In this document: in pieces, positions 50,585 through 58,519 of the stretch
Layout: the number at the start of each line of letters is the position of its first letter
How positions within the stretch are numbered: the first letter of the stretch is position 1
Source: an uncultured Eubacteriales bacterium
GTDB lineage: Bacteria; Bacillota; Clostridia; Oscillospirales; Oscillospiraceae
NCBI GenBank assembly: GCA_900549485.1
Contig: UROG01000003.1
Location: 1 to 64,000 of the forward strand
Length of the DNA stretch: 64,000 bases
Direction: 5' to 3'
Made by a program: the position numbers and the translations under genes
Notes under the pieces: model-generated
What the model saw: only the letters and a program-made list of their open reading frames with translations
Database searches by the model: none
Told to the model about the DNA's origin: nothing

Positions 50585-51082
50585 ATGGAAAATAAAATCA
50601 GAAAGCTGCTCACATGGCTGGACGGGCATTTTGAGGAAACGCTGCTCATGGCGTTTCTTGCCGCGATCGCCGTGGTGGAGCTGATGCAGGTGATAATAAG
50701 AAAGCTCCCGTTTGTCCCGGCACTGACCTGGGCGGAGGAGTTTTGCCGTTTCATGTGGATATGGAGCGTTTTTATCTCTCTGCCGTATACAATTAAAACA
50801 GGAACGATGCTCCGCGTGACCGCCCTTTCCGATATCCTTCCGCAAAGGGGCGCGGAGCTGCTTGATATTGCGGTGCAGGCGGCCGTGCTTGCGGCTATGC
50901 TTGTGTGCGCCGCTTCCTCGGCGCCGGTGGTGATGGGTATCGCAAAAAGCGGCGAGACGTCGCCTGCAATGCTCTGGCCGATGTGGACGGTGTATTCGTT
51001 CGTCCTGCTGGGCTTCGCGCTTGCCTGCATACGCTCGGCGCAGAGCCTGAAGGAAAAAATCAAAAAGAGGAAAGAGAGATAA
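50585..51082 (+). CDS. dctQ: TRAP transporter small membrane subunit, DctQ type (second system)
   Basis: 165 residues, four helices; ALTWAEEFCRFMWIWSVF is the family motif near residue 40. Its stop overlaps the dctM start (TAATG). Gene order here is dctQ-dctM-dctP, the reverse of the 2-5 kb set, and the two proteins are only distantly similar. An ATTGCGCCCGT direct repeat (twice, near 50483-50512) lies in the leader. The substrate is unknown; no enzyme gene adjoins. Confidence 0.9.
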   Translation: MENKIRKLLTWLDGHFEETLLMAFLAAIAVVELMQVIIRKLPFVPALTWAEEFCRFMWIWSVFISLPYTIKTGTMLRVTALSDILPQRGAELLDIAVQAAVLAAMLVCAASSAPVVMGIAKSGETSPAMLWPMWTVYSFVLLGFALACIRSAQSLKEKIKKRKER

Positions 51083-52368
51083 TGGCGGCGGCACTTGTAA
51101 TGATCGTCTTTGTCCTTGCCGTCGCGCTCACCGTGCCGGTCGGAGTGAGCATGATCGCGGGGGCGAGCGCACCGGTCCTGCTTCTTGGAAAGGGCGGGTC
51201 GATGGCGCAGATAATAAATAACTGCTTCTCCGGCGCAAATTCCACGCCGATCCTCGCCGTGCCGCTGTTCATTCTCGGCGGCATCCTCATGGCCGAGGGC
51301 GGCATCTCGCGCAGACTTTTCGACCTGTTCGCCGTCTTTGTGGGGAAGCGCCGCGGCGGCATCCCGTGCGCGGTCATCCTCACGTGCCTTTTCTACGGCG
51401 CCGTCTCCGGCTCTGGACCTGCGACGACGGCGGCAGTCGGGTCGATGTGCATCCCGCTCATGACGGAGCTTGGCTATGACCGGCGCTGGAGCGCGGGGCT
51501 TATCGCGGTCGCGGGAGGGCTTGGCGTCGTCATTCCGCCGTCCATCCCCTTTGTGCTGTACTCGCTGGCAACCGGCGTTTCAACGGGAGCGCTTTTTCTG
51601 GCGGGGATCGTTCCGGGCGTGCTCATCGCGCTTTTTCTTATGGGCTACGCGGTGCTTTACTGCGCCCGCAAGGGCGAAAACCGCACGGTGATCGCCGGAA
51701 AGCTTGACGAGCTTGAGAAAAAGGGTAAGGCACGGATATTCAGGGAGAGCTTCTGGGCGCTCCTGTGTCCGGTGATCGTACTGGGCGGCATCTACGGCGG
51801 GCTTTTCACGCCCACAGAGGCGGCGTGCGTGTCGGTGTTCTACGCGCTGATAATCTCGCTTTTCGTGTATAAAAGCATCAGCCCCCGTCAGCTTCTGCCG
51901 ATCATGCGCAGGGCCGTGAAAAGCTATGCGGGGCTTGCCTTCGTACTCGCCTTTGCCACGGCGTTCGGGCGCGTACTGTCGCTGACAAAGGCGACGGGCA
52001 CTATAAACGCGTTCATACTCGATAATTTTGCATCGCGCTTCGGCGTTCTGTCGGTGCTGGTGCTGCTGTTTCTGCTGCTGGGCATGGTCATGGACACAGG
52101 TCCGGCGATAATAATCCTCGCGCCTGTGCTTCTGCCCGCCGTGGAGGAGCTTGGGGTGAATCCCGTGCATTTCGGCGCTGTACTCGTGTGCTGCCTGTCG
52201 ATAGGGCTTGCGACGCCCCCGTTCGGGCTTGACCTGTTCGTGGCGGGCAATCTCGCAGAGGAGCAGCCTATGACGGTCGCAAAAAGCGCGCTGCCGTTCA
52301 TGCTTGCGTTCCTTGCTGCGCTCATTCTTATAACATATATACCGTGGCTGTCCACGGCGCTTATATGA
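51082..52368 (+). CDS. dctM: TRAP transporter large membrane subunit, DctM type (second system)
   Basis: 428 residues and about twelve helices. Key stretches: TVPVGVSMIAGASAPVLLLG at the start, GAVSGSGPATTAAVGSM, PPSIPFVLYSLATGVSTGAL and TPPFGLDLFVAGN near the end. The start at 51082 lies in the dctQ stop codon; a much longer upstream frame is a shadow. Compared with the 2-kb DctM the length is the same but the sequence is divergent, so a different substrate is likely. Confidence 0.92.
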   Translation: MAAALVMIVFVLAVALTVPVGVSMIAGASAPVLLLGKGGSMAQIINNCFSGANSTPILAVPLFILGGILMAEGGISRRLFDLFAVFVGKRRGGIPCAVILTCLFYGAVSGSGPATTAAVGSMCIPLMTELGYDRRWSAGLIAVAGGLGVVIPPSIPFVLYSLATGVSTGALFLAGIVPGVLIALFLMGYAVLYCARKGENRTVIAGKLDELEKKGKARIFRESFWALLCPVIVLGGIYGGLFTPTEAACVSVFYALIISLFVYKSISPRQLLPIMRRAVKSYAGLAFVLAFATAFGRVLSLTKATGTINAFILDNFASRFGVLSVLVLLFLLLGMVMDTGPAIIILAPVLLPAVEELGVNPVHFGAVLVCCLSIGLATPPFGLDLFVAGNLAEEQPMTVAKSALPFMLAFLAALILITYIPWLSTALI

Positions 52369-52380
52369 GAGTTGGGATTT

Positions 52381-52435
52381 AGGAGTGAGGAGTTAGGAAT
52401 GAGGAGTGAGGAGTTATTGTGTCGGCAGAGCCGGC
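52381..52435 (+). repeat. Five tandem heptamers plus hairpin between dctM and dctP
   Basis: AGGAGTG, AGGAGTT, AGGAATG, AGGAGTG, AGGAGTT in tandem (52381-52415), followed by ATTGT and a near-perfect hairpin GTCGGC-AGA-GCCGGC (52421-52435). This fills the gap between the dctM stop and the dctP start and could act on relative expression. Confidence 0.7.
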
Positions 52436-52478
52436 GGATTGAATTTGACATGAGTTTTGCGAAAAGAGAAAAGAGAAA

Positions 52479-53504
52479 ATGAAAAAGTATATTTCTGTCC
52501 TGCTCATAATATGTATGCTGAGTGCGCTGTGCGCGTGCGGGACTGAGGAAAAAGGGAAGACAGAGCTTATCCTTGCCGACTCCACCGGAAAAGGTGCGGC
52601 GGGACAGCTTTTCAACGAATACCTTGCAAAGCGCGTGGAGGAGCTTACGGGCGGCGCGCTCACGGTGGATTATCATCCCAACGGCGAGCTGGGCGGCGAC
52701 GCCGACCTTATCCGCCAGATGCAGGCGGGGGATATTGACCTTGTGCTGTGCCAGATGGCGCCGCTCGTCAGCTTCATACCGGAGACGGCGGTCTTTGACC
52801 TGCCGATGGTCTTTTCAAAATACGACGGGGAGCGCATTGACAGGGTGCTCAACGGAGACGGAAAATTTCATGAGAAAATTGCAGGCGCTTACGAAAGCGC
52901 GGGGTTTAAGCTTCTGGGCTTTTTGCAGAACGCGACATACCGCCTTACCACCGCCAACGTCCCGCTCAATACGGTAGAGGACTTCGCACGTCTCCAGATA
53001 CGCACGATGGAGAACAAAAACCATATGGCGTTCTGGTCTGCCATCGGGGCGGAGCCGACGCCCCTTGCATGGGGCGAGGTGTATCTCTCCCTGCAATCCG
53101 GCACGATAGATGCGCAGGAGAACGCCGCCGACACCTGCGTCGGGGCGAACTTCAACGAGGTGCAGAAGTATCTCGCCTGCACCAACCATATCCTTTACCT
53201 TAACCAGATCTGCATGAACAAGGCGGCGTATGATTCCCTACCGGAGGAGCTTCAGAGCGCGCTCAGAGCCGCGGTTAGCGACGCGATCGCCTATATGCGC
53301 CCGCAGCTGGCGGATATCGACGCAGAAAGCAAAAAAAAGCTGGAAAAGGGCGGCATGACTGTGATAGAATACAATGATACGTTTTACGACAGTATTCTTG
53401 CGCTCGACGGCGTGAAGGCGCTCTATGAGAAAATAAACGGCGAGGTGAACGGCCTCGGCGATCTCCTTGCGGAAGAGCTTCATGAAGTGAGGAATCAGGA
53501 GTGA
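52479..53504 (+). CDS. dctP: TRAP transporter solute-binding lipoprotein, DctP type (second system)
   Basis: 341 residues. Lipoprotein signal MKKYISVLLIICMLSALCAC with lipid on Cys20, then the DctP fold; LQIRTMENKNHMAFWSAIG contains the conserved arginine region. Its last codons, up to and including the stop (VRNQE*), are written in heptamer repeats (GTGAGGA ATCAGGA and so on). Ligand is probably a carboxylate. The position after dctM, behind a repeat element, differs from the first TRAP set. Confidence 0.9.
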   Translation: MKKYISVLLIICMLSALCACGTEEKGKTELILADSTGKGAAGQLFNEYLAKRVEELTGGALTVDYHPNGELGGDADLIRQMQAGDIDLVLCQMAPLVSFIPETAVFDLPMVFSKYDGERIDRVLNGDGKFHEKIAGAYESAGFKLLGFLQNATYRLTTANVPLNTVEDFARLQIRTMENKNHMAFWSAIGAEPTPLAWGEVYLSLQSGTIDAQENAADTCVGANFNEVQKYLACTNHILYLNQICMNKAAYDSLPEELQSALRAAVSDAIAYMRPQLADIDAESKKKLEKGGMTVIEYNDTFYDSILALDGVKALYEKINGEVNGLGDLLAEELHEVRNQE

Positions 53505-53551
53505 GGAATCAGGATTGAGGAGTGAGGAGTTATTGTGTCGGCAAAGCCGAC
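53487..53551 (+). repeat. Six tandem heptamers plus hairpin at the dctP end
   Basis: GTGAGGA, ATCAGGA, GTGAGGA, ATCAGGA, TTGAGGA, GTGAGGA (53487-53528) run through the dctP stop, followed by a GTTATTG link and the hairpin GTCGGC-AAA-GCCGAC (53537-53551). The hairpin sequence differs from the 52421 and 48964 copies only in its loop and one pair. Confidence 0.7.
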
Positions 53552-53615
53552 GCCATAATATCACTCTCAACGCTCAAATAACGAACGATAAAACACGAAA
53601 ACGGAGGACAGGCAC

Positions 53616-55061
53616 ATGGAAATCCGCCGCGCAGAGAAAGTAAAAACCTACACGCTGTATGCGCTTGCAATGCTGATACCGTGTGCGTACCTTTTGCTGT
53701 GGTATATTATCCAGGGACACAGCTTTCTTGCCGCAAAGCCGTATTTCAGCGATGAGATCGGCTATTGGCGGATGCTGTTTTCCGTGGATAACTGCGGCTT
53801 TGACTTCGGCGCGGGCGGAGGTTTTGCCGGATACAAAGCGCCTGTGGGGCCGCTCGGAAGCCATGGACTGTCGCCGGTTTTCGCGTGGGGCTGGTATGCG
53901 CTGCTGTTTCCGTGGCGGGACAATTCGATATTTGCCGCGAATTTCATTATGCTCACCGCGAGCATTGCCGCATATATTCTTCTGTTGAAGCCGGACAGAA
54001 AAACCATGATGCTGACAATTGCGCTGCTGCTCATATACGCGCCGGCAGCGCTTTATATTAACACCGCAATGATGGAGATACCGTGCATTGCGGCGATGAT
54101 CGTGTATTCCGCGCTTTACATACGCTGGAGGAAAACGCATGTAAAGTGCGTGTTCATTGCGGCAATAGCCATGGGTGTGTATCTCGGTGTGCTGAGGATA
54201 TGCTATGTAATCGTCCTGCTGCCGCTGCTGTGGGAACGCTGGGACTTCGGAGCCGATATGAAAACGTTAGAAAAGCTTGCATGTTATGCGGCGGGATGTC
54301 TGCTGCTTTATAAAGTATGTGCGCTTTTTATGACGCCGTATCCCGACGGCTTCGCCGCGCTGCTCGGCAGGACACCGCTTGCCCACAAGCCCGCCGTGCT
54401 CCTGCGCCACACGCTGAGCAATCTGAAAATTTATTTCAGGGGCTGCTTTGCACTCAGCGCCGAGGCGGCGTTCAGGTGGCAGTATCTTGCGGCGCTGGCA
54501 TATTTTCTGTATAAGGCGGCTGCAAAGGGCGAAAGGAGACGGCTCTATCTCAGCTTCTTTGCCCTTTATGCGGCGATGCTTGGGGCCAATATCGCGCTTT
54601 ACGATGTGTTCGACTGGCGCGACTACCGGATGCTTTCACCCGCGCTCATTTTTGCGCTGCTGTTTGTCATATCGGATGCTGAGAGCGTAAAAGCCGTAAA
54701 GGCGGCGGTTTACGCCCTTGAAGCGGCGGCGCTGTGCATCACGCTGTGCACCGTTATTCCTGCGGGTACGTTCGTGCATGAGGAGAGGTTTGACGAGGCG
54801 CCGGATAACAAGGCCGCATTTGCCGGAATATTCGGCAGTGAGATCGCAAGCGTAACCACAATGAGCGAGGACGGCGTGTTCGACCGGCTGAAGGATATCC
54901 CGCCGCAGATTGGCGTGCAGTGGATGATCGACGAGGGCGGGGTCATAACGTCGGATACGGAGTTTATCATGATAGGCGGAGACGACAGAGAGGTTTCCTC
55001 TGATTATGAGTTTGCCGGAAAAGCGGCGGATAAATGCTATGTTTACAGGAAAGTGAATTGA
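53616..55061 (+). CDS. Polytopic membrane protein, possible GT-C-type glycosyltransferase
   Basis: 481 residues, about ten to twelve helices. The first outer loop carries YFSDEIGYWRML, an acidic pair where GT-C enzymes keep their catalytic residue; large hydrophobic blocks follow (LTASIAAYILLL, MLTIALLLIYAPAAL) and a soluble C-terminal domain of about 80 residues (residues 395-481). Such enzymes move a sugar from a polyprenyl-phosphate lipid to a wall or lipid acceptor outside. Start chosen behind CGGAGGACAGGCAC. The GNAT gene begins two bases later. No Pfam-level match is claimed; the assignment rests on topology and context. Confidence 0.5.
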   Translation: MEIRRAEKVKTYTLYALAMLIPCAYLLLWYIIQGHSFLAAKPYFSDEIGYWRMLFSVDNCGFDFGAGGGFAGYKAPVGPLGSHGLSPVFAWGWYALLFPWRDNSIFAANFIMLTASIAAYILLLKPDRKTMMLTIALLLIYAPAALYINTAMMEIPCIAAMIVYSALYIRWRKTHVKCVFIAAIAMGVYLGVLRICYVIVLLPLLWERWDFGADMKTLEKLACYAAGCLLLYKVCALFMTPYPDGFAALLGRTPLAHKPAVLLRHTLSNLKIYFRGCFALSAEAAFRWQYLAALAYFLYKAAAKGERRRLYLSFFALYAAMLGANIALYDVFDWRDYRMLSPALIFALLFVISDAESVKAVKAAVYALEAAALCITLCTVIPAGTFVHEERFDEAPDNKAAFAGIFGSEIASVTTMSEDGVFDRLKDIPPQIGVQWMIDEGGVITSDTEFIMIGGDDREVSSDYEFAGKAADKCYVYRKVN

Positions 55062-55062
55062 A

Positions 55063-55590
55063 ATGGATGGGAAAAAGGTAATTTACGGTGAAAAGGTGAT
55101 GCTGCGGCCGATAACGATGGAGGATACTCCGCTCATCGTCAGATGGCGCAACACGGAATCTGTGCGGAAAAATTTCATCTTCCGCGAGAGGTTTACCGAG
55201 GAAATGCACAATAATTGGATGCGCACAAAGGTTGCCTCGGGCGAGGTGGTGCAGTATATTATAATAGACAGGGACGCCGATAAGCCGGTCGGTTCCGTGT
55301 ACTTCCGCGATATCGACATGAAAAACCGCTCCGCCGAGTACGGGATATTCATCGGCGAGGAGAGCGCACGCGGCAAGGGTCTCGGCAGCGAGACGGCAAG
55401 GATATTTACCCGCTTCGGCTTTGAGACGCTTGGTCTGCACAGGATAAGCCTGCGTGTGATAGCGGGCAACAGTCAGGCGGAAAAAAGCTATAAAAACGCC
55501 GGATTTGCGCGTGAGGGCGTGTTCCGCGATATGGTGTATCTCGATGGGGAATACAGAGATGTTGTCTTTATGGCAATGATAAATAATTGA
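55063..55590 (+). CDS. GNAT acetyltransferase (RimJ/RimL or sugar N-acetyltransferase-like)
   Basis: 175 residues. Acetyl-CoA loop in GEESARGKGLGSETARIF near residue 104. ITMEDTPLIVRWRNTESVRK near the start and GLHRISLRVIAGNSQAEKSY are typical of the RimJ/RimL and PseH-like group; PseH relatives acetylate amino sugars. It starts two bases after the previous stop and is probably translationally coupled. In this glycan cassette it most likely acetylates a nucleotide- or lipid-linked amino sugar, but a protein target cannot be excluded. Confidence 0.7.
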   Translation: MDGKKVIYGEKVMLRPITMEDTPLIVRWRNTESVRKNFIFRERFTEEMHNNWMRTKVASGEVVQYIIIDRDADKPVGSVYFRDIDMKNRSAEYGIFIGEESARGKGLGSETARIFTRFGFETLGLHRISLRVIAGNSQAEKSYKNAGFAREGVFRDMVYLDGEYRDVVFMAMINN

Positions 55591-55655
55591 GTTAAGAGCT
55601 TCGCGTAGTTAGGAATGAGGAGCTTCATACAGTAACTCCTCACTCCTGACTCTAA
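55591..55655. repeat. Heptamer repeat element inside the glycan cassette
   Basis: GAGTTAAGAG, then TAGTTAGGAATGAGGAG, then TAACTCCTCACTCC and CTGACTCTAAAT (about 55591-55655) form a loosely palindromic element of the repeat family between the GNAT gene and the first GT2 gene. It is the only sizeable gap within the cassette. Confidence 0.55.
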
Positions 55656-55733
55656 ATATGAGCTGCTGTCAACTCTGTCAAAATGCTAAAAAATATAGAT
55701 CCCATTCAAAAAGATACCGAAAAGAGGGAAGAT

Positions 55734-56678
55734 ATGAGCAGGATATCATTCGTTATACCCTGCTACCGCTCCGAAAAGACTATCGGCGCGGTGGTAGAGG
55801 AGATAAAGAAGACTGTCGGCGGGCGTGAGCATGAGATAATTCTTGTGAACGACTGCTCGCCTGACGGCACGATAAACGAGATAAAAAGGCTTGCCGCCGC
55901 CGACAGCCATATAACCGGCGTCGATCTTGCGCGAAACTTCGGTCAGCACGCAGCGATAATGGCAGGACTTCATCAGGCGACGGGCGATGTGATCGTCTGC
56001 CTTGACGACGACGGCCAGACGCCCGCCGACGAAATGGACAGGCTGCTGAAAAAGCTGGACGAAGGCTACGATGTTGTATATGCCTCTTATACGAATAAAA
56101 AGCACTCCGGCTTCCGCAACTGGGGCAGCAGGCTCAACAGCAAAATGACCGAGATAATGCTCGGCAAGCCGAAGCAGCTGCAAATAAGCTCATACTTTGC
56201 CATGCGGCGGTTCATAAAAGACGAGATGCTGCGCTATGAGGGCTGCTACCCGTACATAATGGGGCTTGTGCTGCGCTCGACGAAGAACATCTGCAACGTG
56301 CCTATCGACCACCGCGAGAGGGAGAGCGGCTCTTCCGGCTATACTCTGTCAAAGCTCATAAGCCTGTGGATGAACGGCTTCACGTCGTTTTCGGTAAAGC
56401 CGCTGAGAATAGCGAATTATCTTGGCTGTCTCTCGGCGCTGTGCGGGTTCATATATATGATAGTCATTATCATCCGCCATTTTGCACTCAACACAGCTCC
56501 GCTCGGCTGGAGCAGCACGACTGCGCTGCTGCTGCTTATCGGCGGAATAATCCTCGTGGTGCTTGGCATGGTTGGCGAGTACATAGGGAGAATATATATG
56601 TGCATCAACGCCACACCGCAGTATCTCGTGCGGGAAGTGATATGCACGGACGCGGAAAAGTCAGATAAAGGAAAATAA
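55734..56678 (+). CDS. GT2 polyprenyl-phosphate glycosyltransferase (first copy)
   Basis: 314 residues. Cytoplasmic GT2 domain (SFVIPCYRSEKT at the start, nucleotide-sugar DDDGQ at 91-95) plus two C-terminal membrane helices (about 235-260 and 270-290), the arrangement of ArnC, CsbB and DPM1-type enzymes that transfer a sugar to undecaprenyl or dolichol phosphate. GSSGYTLSKLISLWMNGFTS precedes the helices. Start at 55734, with AGAGGGAAGAT upstream, rather than 17 codons earlier. The related gene at 58520 shares the same layout. The sugar is unknown. Confidence 0.85.
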   Translation: MSRISFVIPCYRSEKTIGAVVEEIKKTVGGREHEIILVNDCSPDGTINEIKRLAAADSHITGVDLARNFGQHAAIMAGLHQATGDVIVCLDDDGQTPADEMDRLLKKLDEGYDVVYASYTNKKHSGFRNWGSRLNSKMTEIMLGKPKQLQISSYFAMRRFIKDEMLRYEGCYPYIMGLVLRSTKNICNVPIDHRERESGSSGYTLSKLISLWMNGFTSFSVKPLRIANYLGCLSALCGFIYMIVIIIRHFALNTAPLGWSSTTALLLLIGGIILVVLGMVGEYIGRIYMCINATPQYLVREVICTDAEKSDKGK

Positions 56679-56685
56679 AACTGCT

Positions 56686-57831
56686 ATGAAAGATATAGTC
56701 ATTATCGGCGCTTCATATCTTCAGATGCCGCTTATCGAAAAAGCGAAGGAGCTTGGGTATACCACACATGTATTCGCGTGGCAATGCGGCGACGTGGGGG
56801 AGAGCGCGGCGGATCATTTTTACCCCATAAGCATAATCGAAAAAGAGGCGATTGCGGAGGTCTGCCGCGGCATAAAGCCTGAGGCCGTCTGCACCATATC
56901 GACCGACCTCGGCGCGGTGACGGTAAACTATGTCGCAAATGCGCTCGGGCTTCCGGCAAACCCGCCCGAATCAATGATACCTGCATCCAACAAATACGAG
57001 ATGCGCAGGGCGCTCGGCGAGGCGGGGATAAGCGTACCGTTGTTTTTCAGGGTGCGGCAGGGGGAAGAGCGTCCCGATATGTCCGCGCTTGAATATCCCG
57101 CGATAGTGAAGCCCACCGACAGAAGCGGCAGCCGCGGCGTAACCAAGATATCCTCCGCAGCAGAGCTTGATAAGGCAATAGCCGCGGCGCAGGCGGTCTC
57201 CTTTGAAAAAACGGCGATAGTCGAGGAGTACATAGAGGGTACGGAATATTCCTGCGAGTCGGCTTCCTTTCACGGAGAGCACCATATAATCGCCTTCACA
57301 AAGAAGTTTACGACAAACGCACCGTATTTTATCGAAACCGGTCATCTCCAGCCATCCGATCTTTCGCAGGCGCTATGCGCCAAGGCGGAGAAGATCATCG
57401 AAAAGGCGCTGGACGCGCTCAGCATAACGGACGGAATATCCCACAGCGAATTTATGGTAACGGCCGGCGGCGGGATAAAAATAATCGAGATCGGCGCGAG
57501 AATGGGCGGGGACTGCATAGGCTCGCATCTTGTGCGCCTGTCCACGGGCGTTGATTTTGTCAGGGCGGCGCTCGATATATCGCTCGGCATCCCCCCGCGG
57601 CTTGAAAAGAGCAATACGCCAATGGCGGCGGGCGTTCGCTTTATTATGGGACGCGGCGATATGGACTATCTCAAGCGCCTCGAAGCAAATCACCCCGCTC
57701 TCATATACGAAAAAAGAGTGGATATCGACGAGCTTGACGACGCCGTTACCGACAGCTCCACCCGGCACGGCTATGTCGTTTTGAGCGGTAAGGACGCATC
57801 GGAGATAAGGGAGGCGCTGGAGCTTGGATAA
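56686..57831 (+). CDS. ATP-grasp ligase (carbamoyl-phosphate-synthase-like fold)
   Basis: 381 residues. N-terminal Rossmann-like part (MKDIVIIGASYLQMPLIEKA), then ATP-grasp: IVKPTDRSGSRGVTKISS (about residue 142), FEKTAIVEEYIEGTEYS and a metal/ATP site IKIIEIGARMGGDCIGSH near 265. Members join a carboxylate to an amine or thiol, and some build amino-acid-decorated sugars or small peptides. It begins seven bases after the GT2 gene and overlaps the first SMR gene. In this cassette it may attach an amino acid or other carboxylate to the sugar; the exact chemistry is inference. Confidence 0.75.
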   Translation: MKDIVIIGASYLQMPLIEKAKELGYTTHVFAWQCGDVGESAADHFYPISIIEKEAIAEVCRGIKPEAVCTISTDLGAVTVNYVANALGLPANPPESMIPASNKYEMRRALGEAGISVPLFFRVRQGEERPDMSALEYPAIVKPTDRSGSRGVTKISSAAELDKAIAAAQAVSFEKTAIVEEYIEGTEYSCESASFHGEHHIIAFTKKFTTNAPYFIETGHLQPSDLSQALCAKAEKIIEKALDALSITDGISHSEFMVTAGGGIKIIEIGARMGGDCIGSHLVRLSTGVDFVRAALDISLGIPPRLEKSNTPMAAGVRFIMGRGDMDYLKRLEANHPALIYEKRVDIDELDDAVTDSSTRHGYVVLSGKDASEIREALELG

Positions 57832-58174
57832 AAAGAAGACAAAGCTCAGCGTGCTGCTTGTGATGCAGCTTGCTGTCTGCATATATACCTGCTCCGGAAT
57901 CGCCGCGAAGCTTGCAAGCGGATACGATTTCATGTCGCCGGGCTTTATCCTCTGCTACGGCGCAGAGATACTTCTTCTGGGAATATACGCGGTTTTCTGG
58001 CAGCAGATAATCAAAAAAGCTGACATTTCCGTCGCCTATGCAAACCGCGCCTCGGCAATATTCTGGTCAACGCTCTGGGCGGTGCTTATTTTCAAAGAAC
58101 AGGTCACGGCGCAGAATATCGGGGGGATAGTGCTGATATTCCTCGGAATATGGATGGTGAACAGAAATGATTAA
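57824..58174 (+). CDS. SMR-family small membrane protein, ArnE-like flippase subunit (first)
   Basis: 116 residues, four helices. It begins at a TTG that overlaps the ATP-grasp stop by eight bases. The C-terminal half (WSTLWAVLIFKEQVTAQNIG, then VLIFLGIWMVNRND) matches EamA/SMR proteins. Its neighbour at 58167 is a sister protein, overlapping by eight bases. Two tightly coupled SMR subunits are the organisation of the ArnE/ArnF flippase, which moves undecaprenyl-phosphate-aminoarabinose across the membrane. Confidence 0.7.
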   Translation: MDKKKTKLSVLLVMQLAVCIYTCSGIAAKLASGYDFMSPGFILCYGAEILLLGIYAVFWQQIIKKADISVAYANRASAIFWSTLWAVLIFKEQVTAQNIGGIVLIFLGIWMVNRND

Positions 58175-58502
58175 ATACTGGCTGTCGCTGTTCGCGGCTG
58201 TGCTGCTGTCGGCTGCGTCGCAGATGCTTCTGAAGCGCGGTGCGAAGGAGAAATACGACAGCGTTATAAGGGAATATCTGAACGTCTGGGTCATCAGCGG
58301 ATATTTTCTGCTGGCGGTATCGACGCTGTGCGTCATATTCGCGTATAAGGGCGTTGATTATAAGAACGGCCCCGTAATAGAGGCTCTGGGCTTCCCGCTC
58401 GTTATGGTTCTGGGCAGGCTCATATATTCCGAGAAGCTGACAAAAAACAAGCTTATCGGAATGGCGTTGATAATAGCGGGAGTTGCGGTATACTATCTGT
58501 AA
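58167..58502 (+). CDS. SMR-family small membrane protein, ArnF-like flippase subunit (second)
   Basis: 111 residues, four helices (LSLFAAVLLSAASQMLLKRG at the start; VISGYFLLAVSTLCVIFAYK; LGFPLVMVLGRLIYSEKLT; LIGMALIIAGVAVYYL). The AASQMLLKRGA stretch is a hallmark of this family. It overlaps the first subunit and lies 17 bases before the second GT2 gene. Together with that gene and the preceding SMR it forms the flipping part of a lipid-linked sugar pathway. Confidence 0.72.
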   Translation: MIKYWLSLFAAVLLSAASQMLLKRGAKEKYDSVIREYLNVWVISGYFLLAVSTLCVIFAYKGVDYKNGPVIEALGFPLVMVLGRLIYSEKLTKNKLIGMALIIAGVAVYYL

Positions 58503-58519
58503 AAGAGGTATAGAGAAAG

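Noticed and set aside
50905..51081. Extended N-terminus for the second dctM
   Set aside because: The extension overlaps dctQ in another frame. The ATG at 51082 gives the normal TRAP N-terminus and a TAATG overlap with the dctQ stop.
53487..53551. Terminator after dctP
   Set aside because: GTCGGC-AAA-GCCGAC is short and not followed by a T-run; it belongs to the repeat family and is better treated as such.
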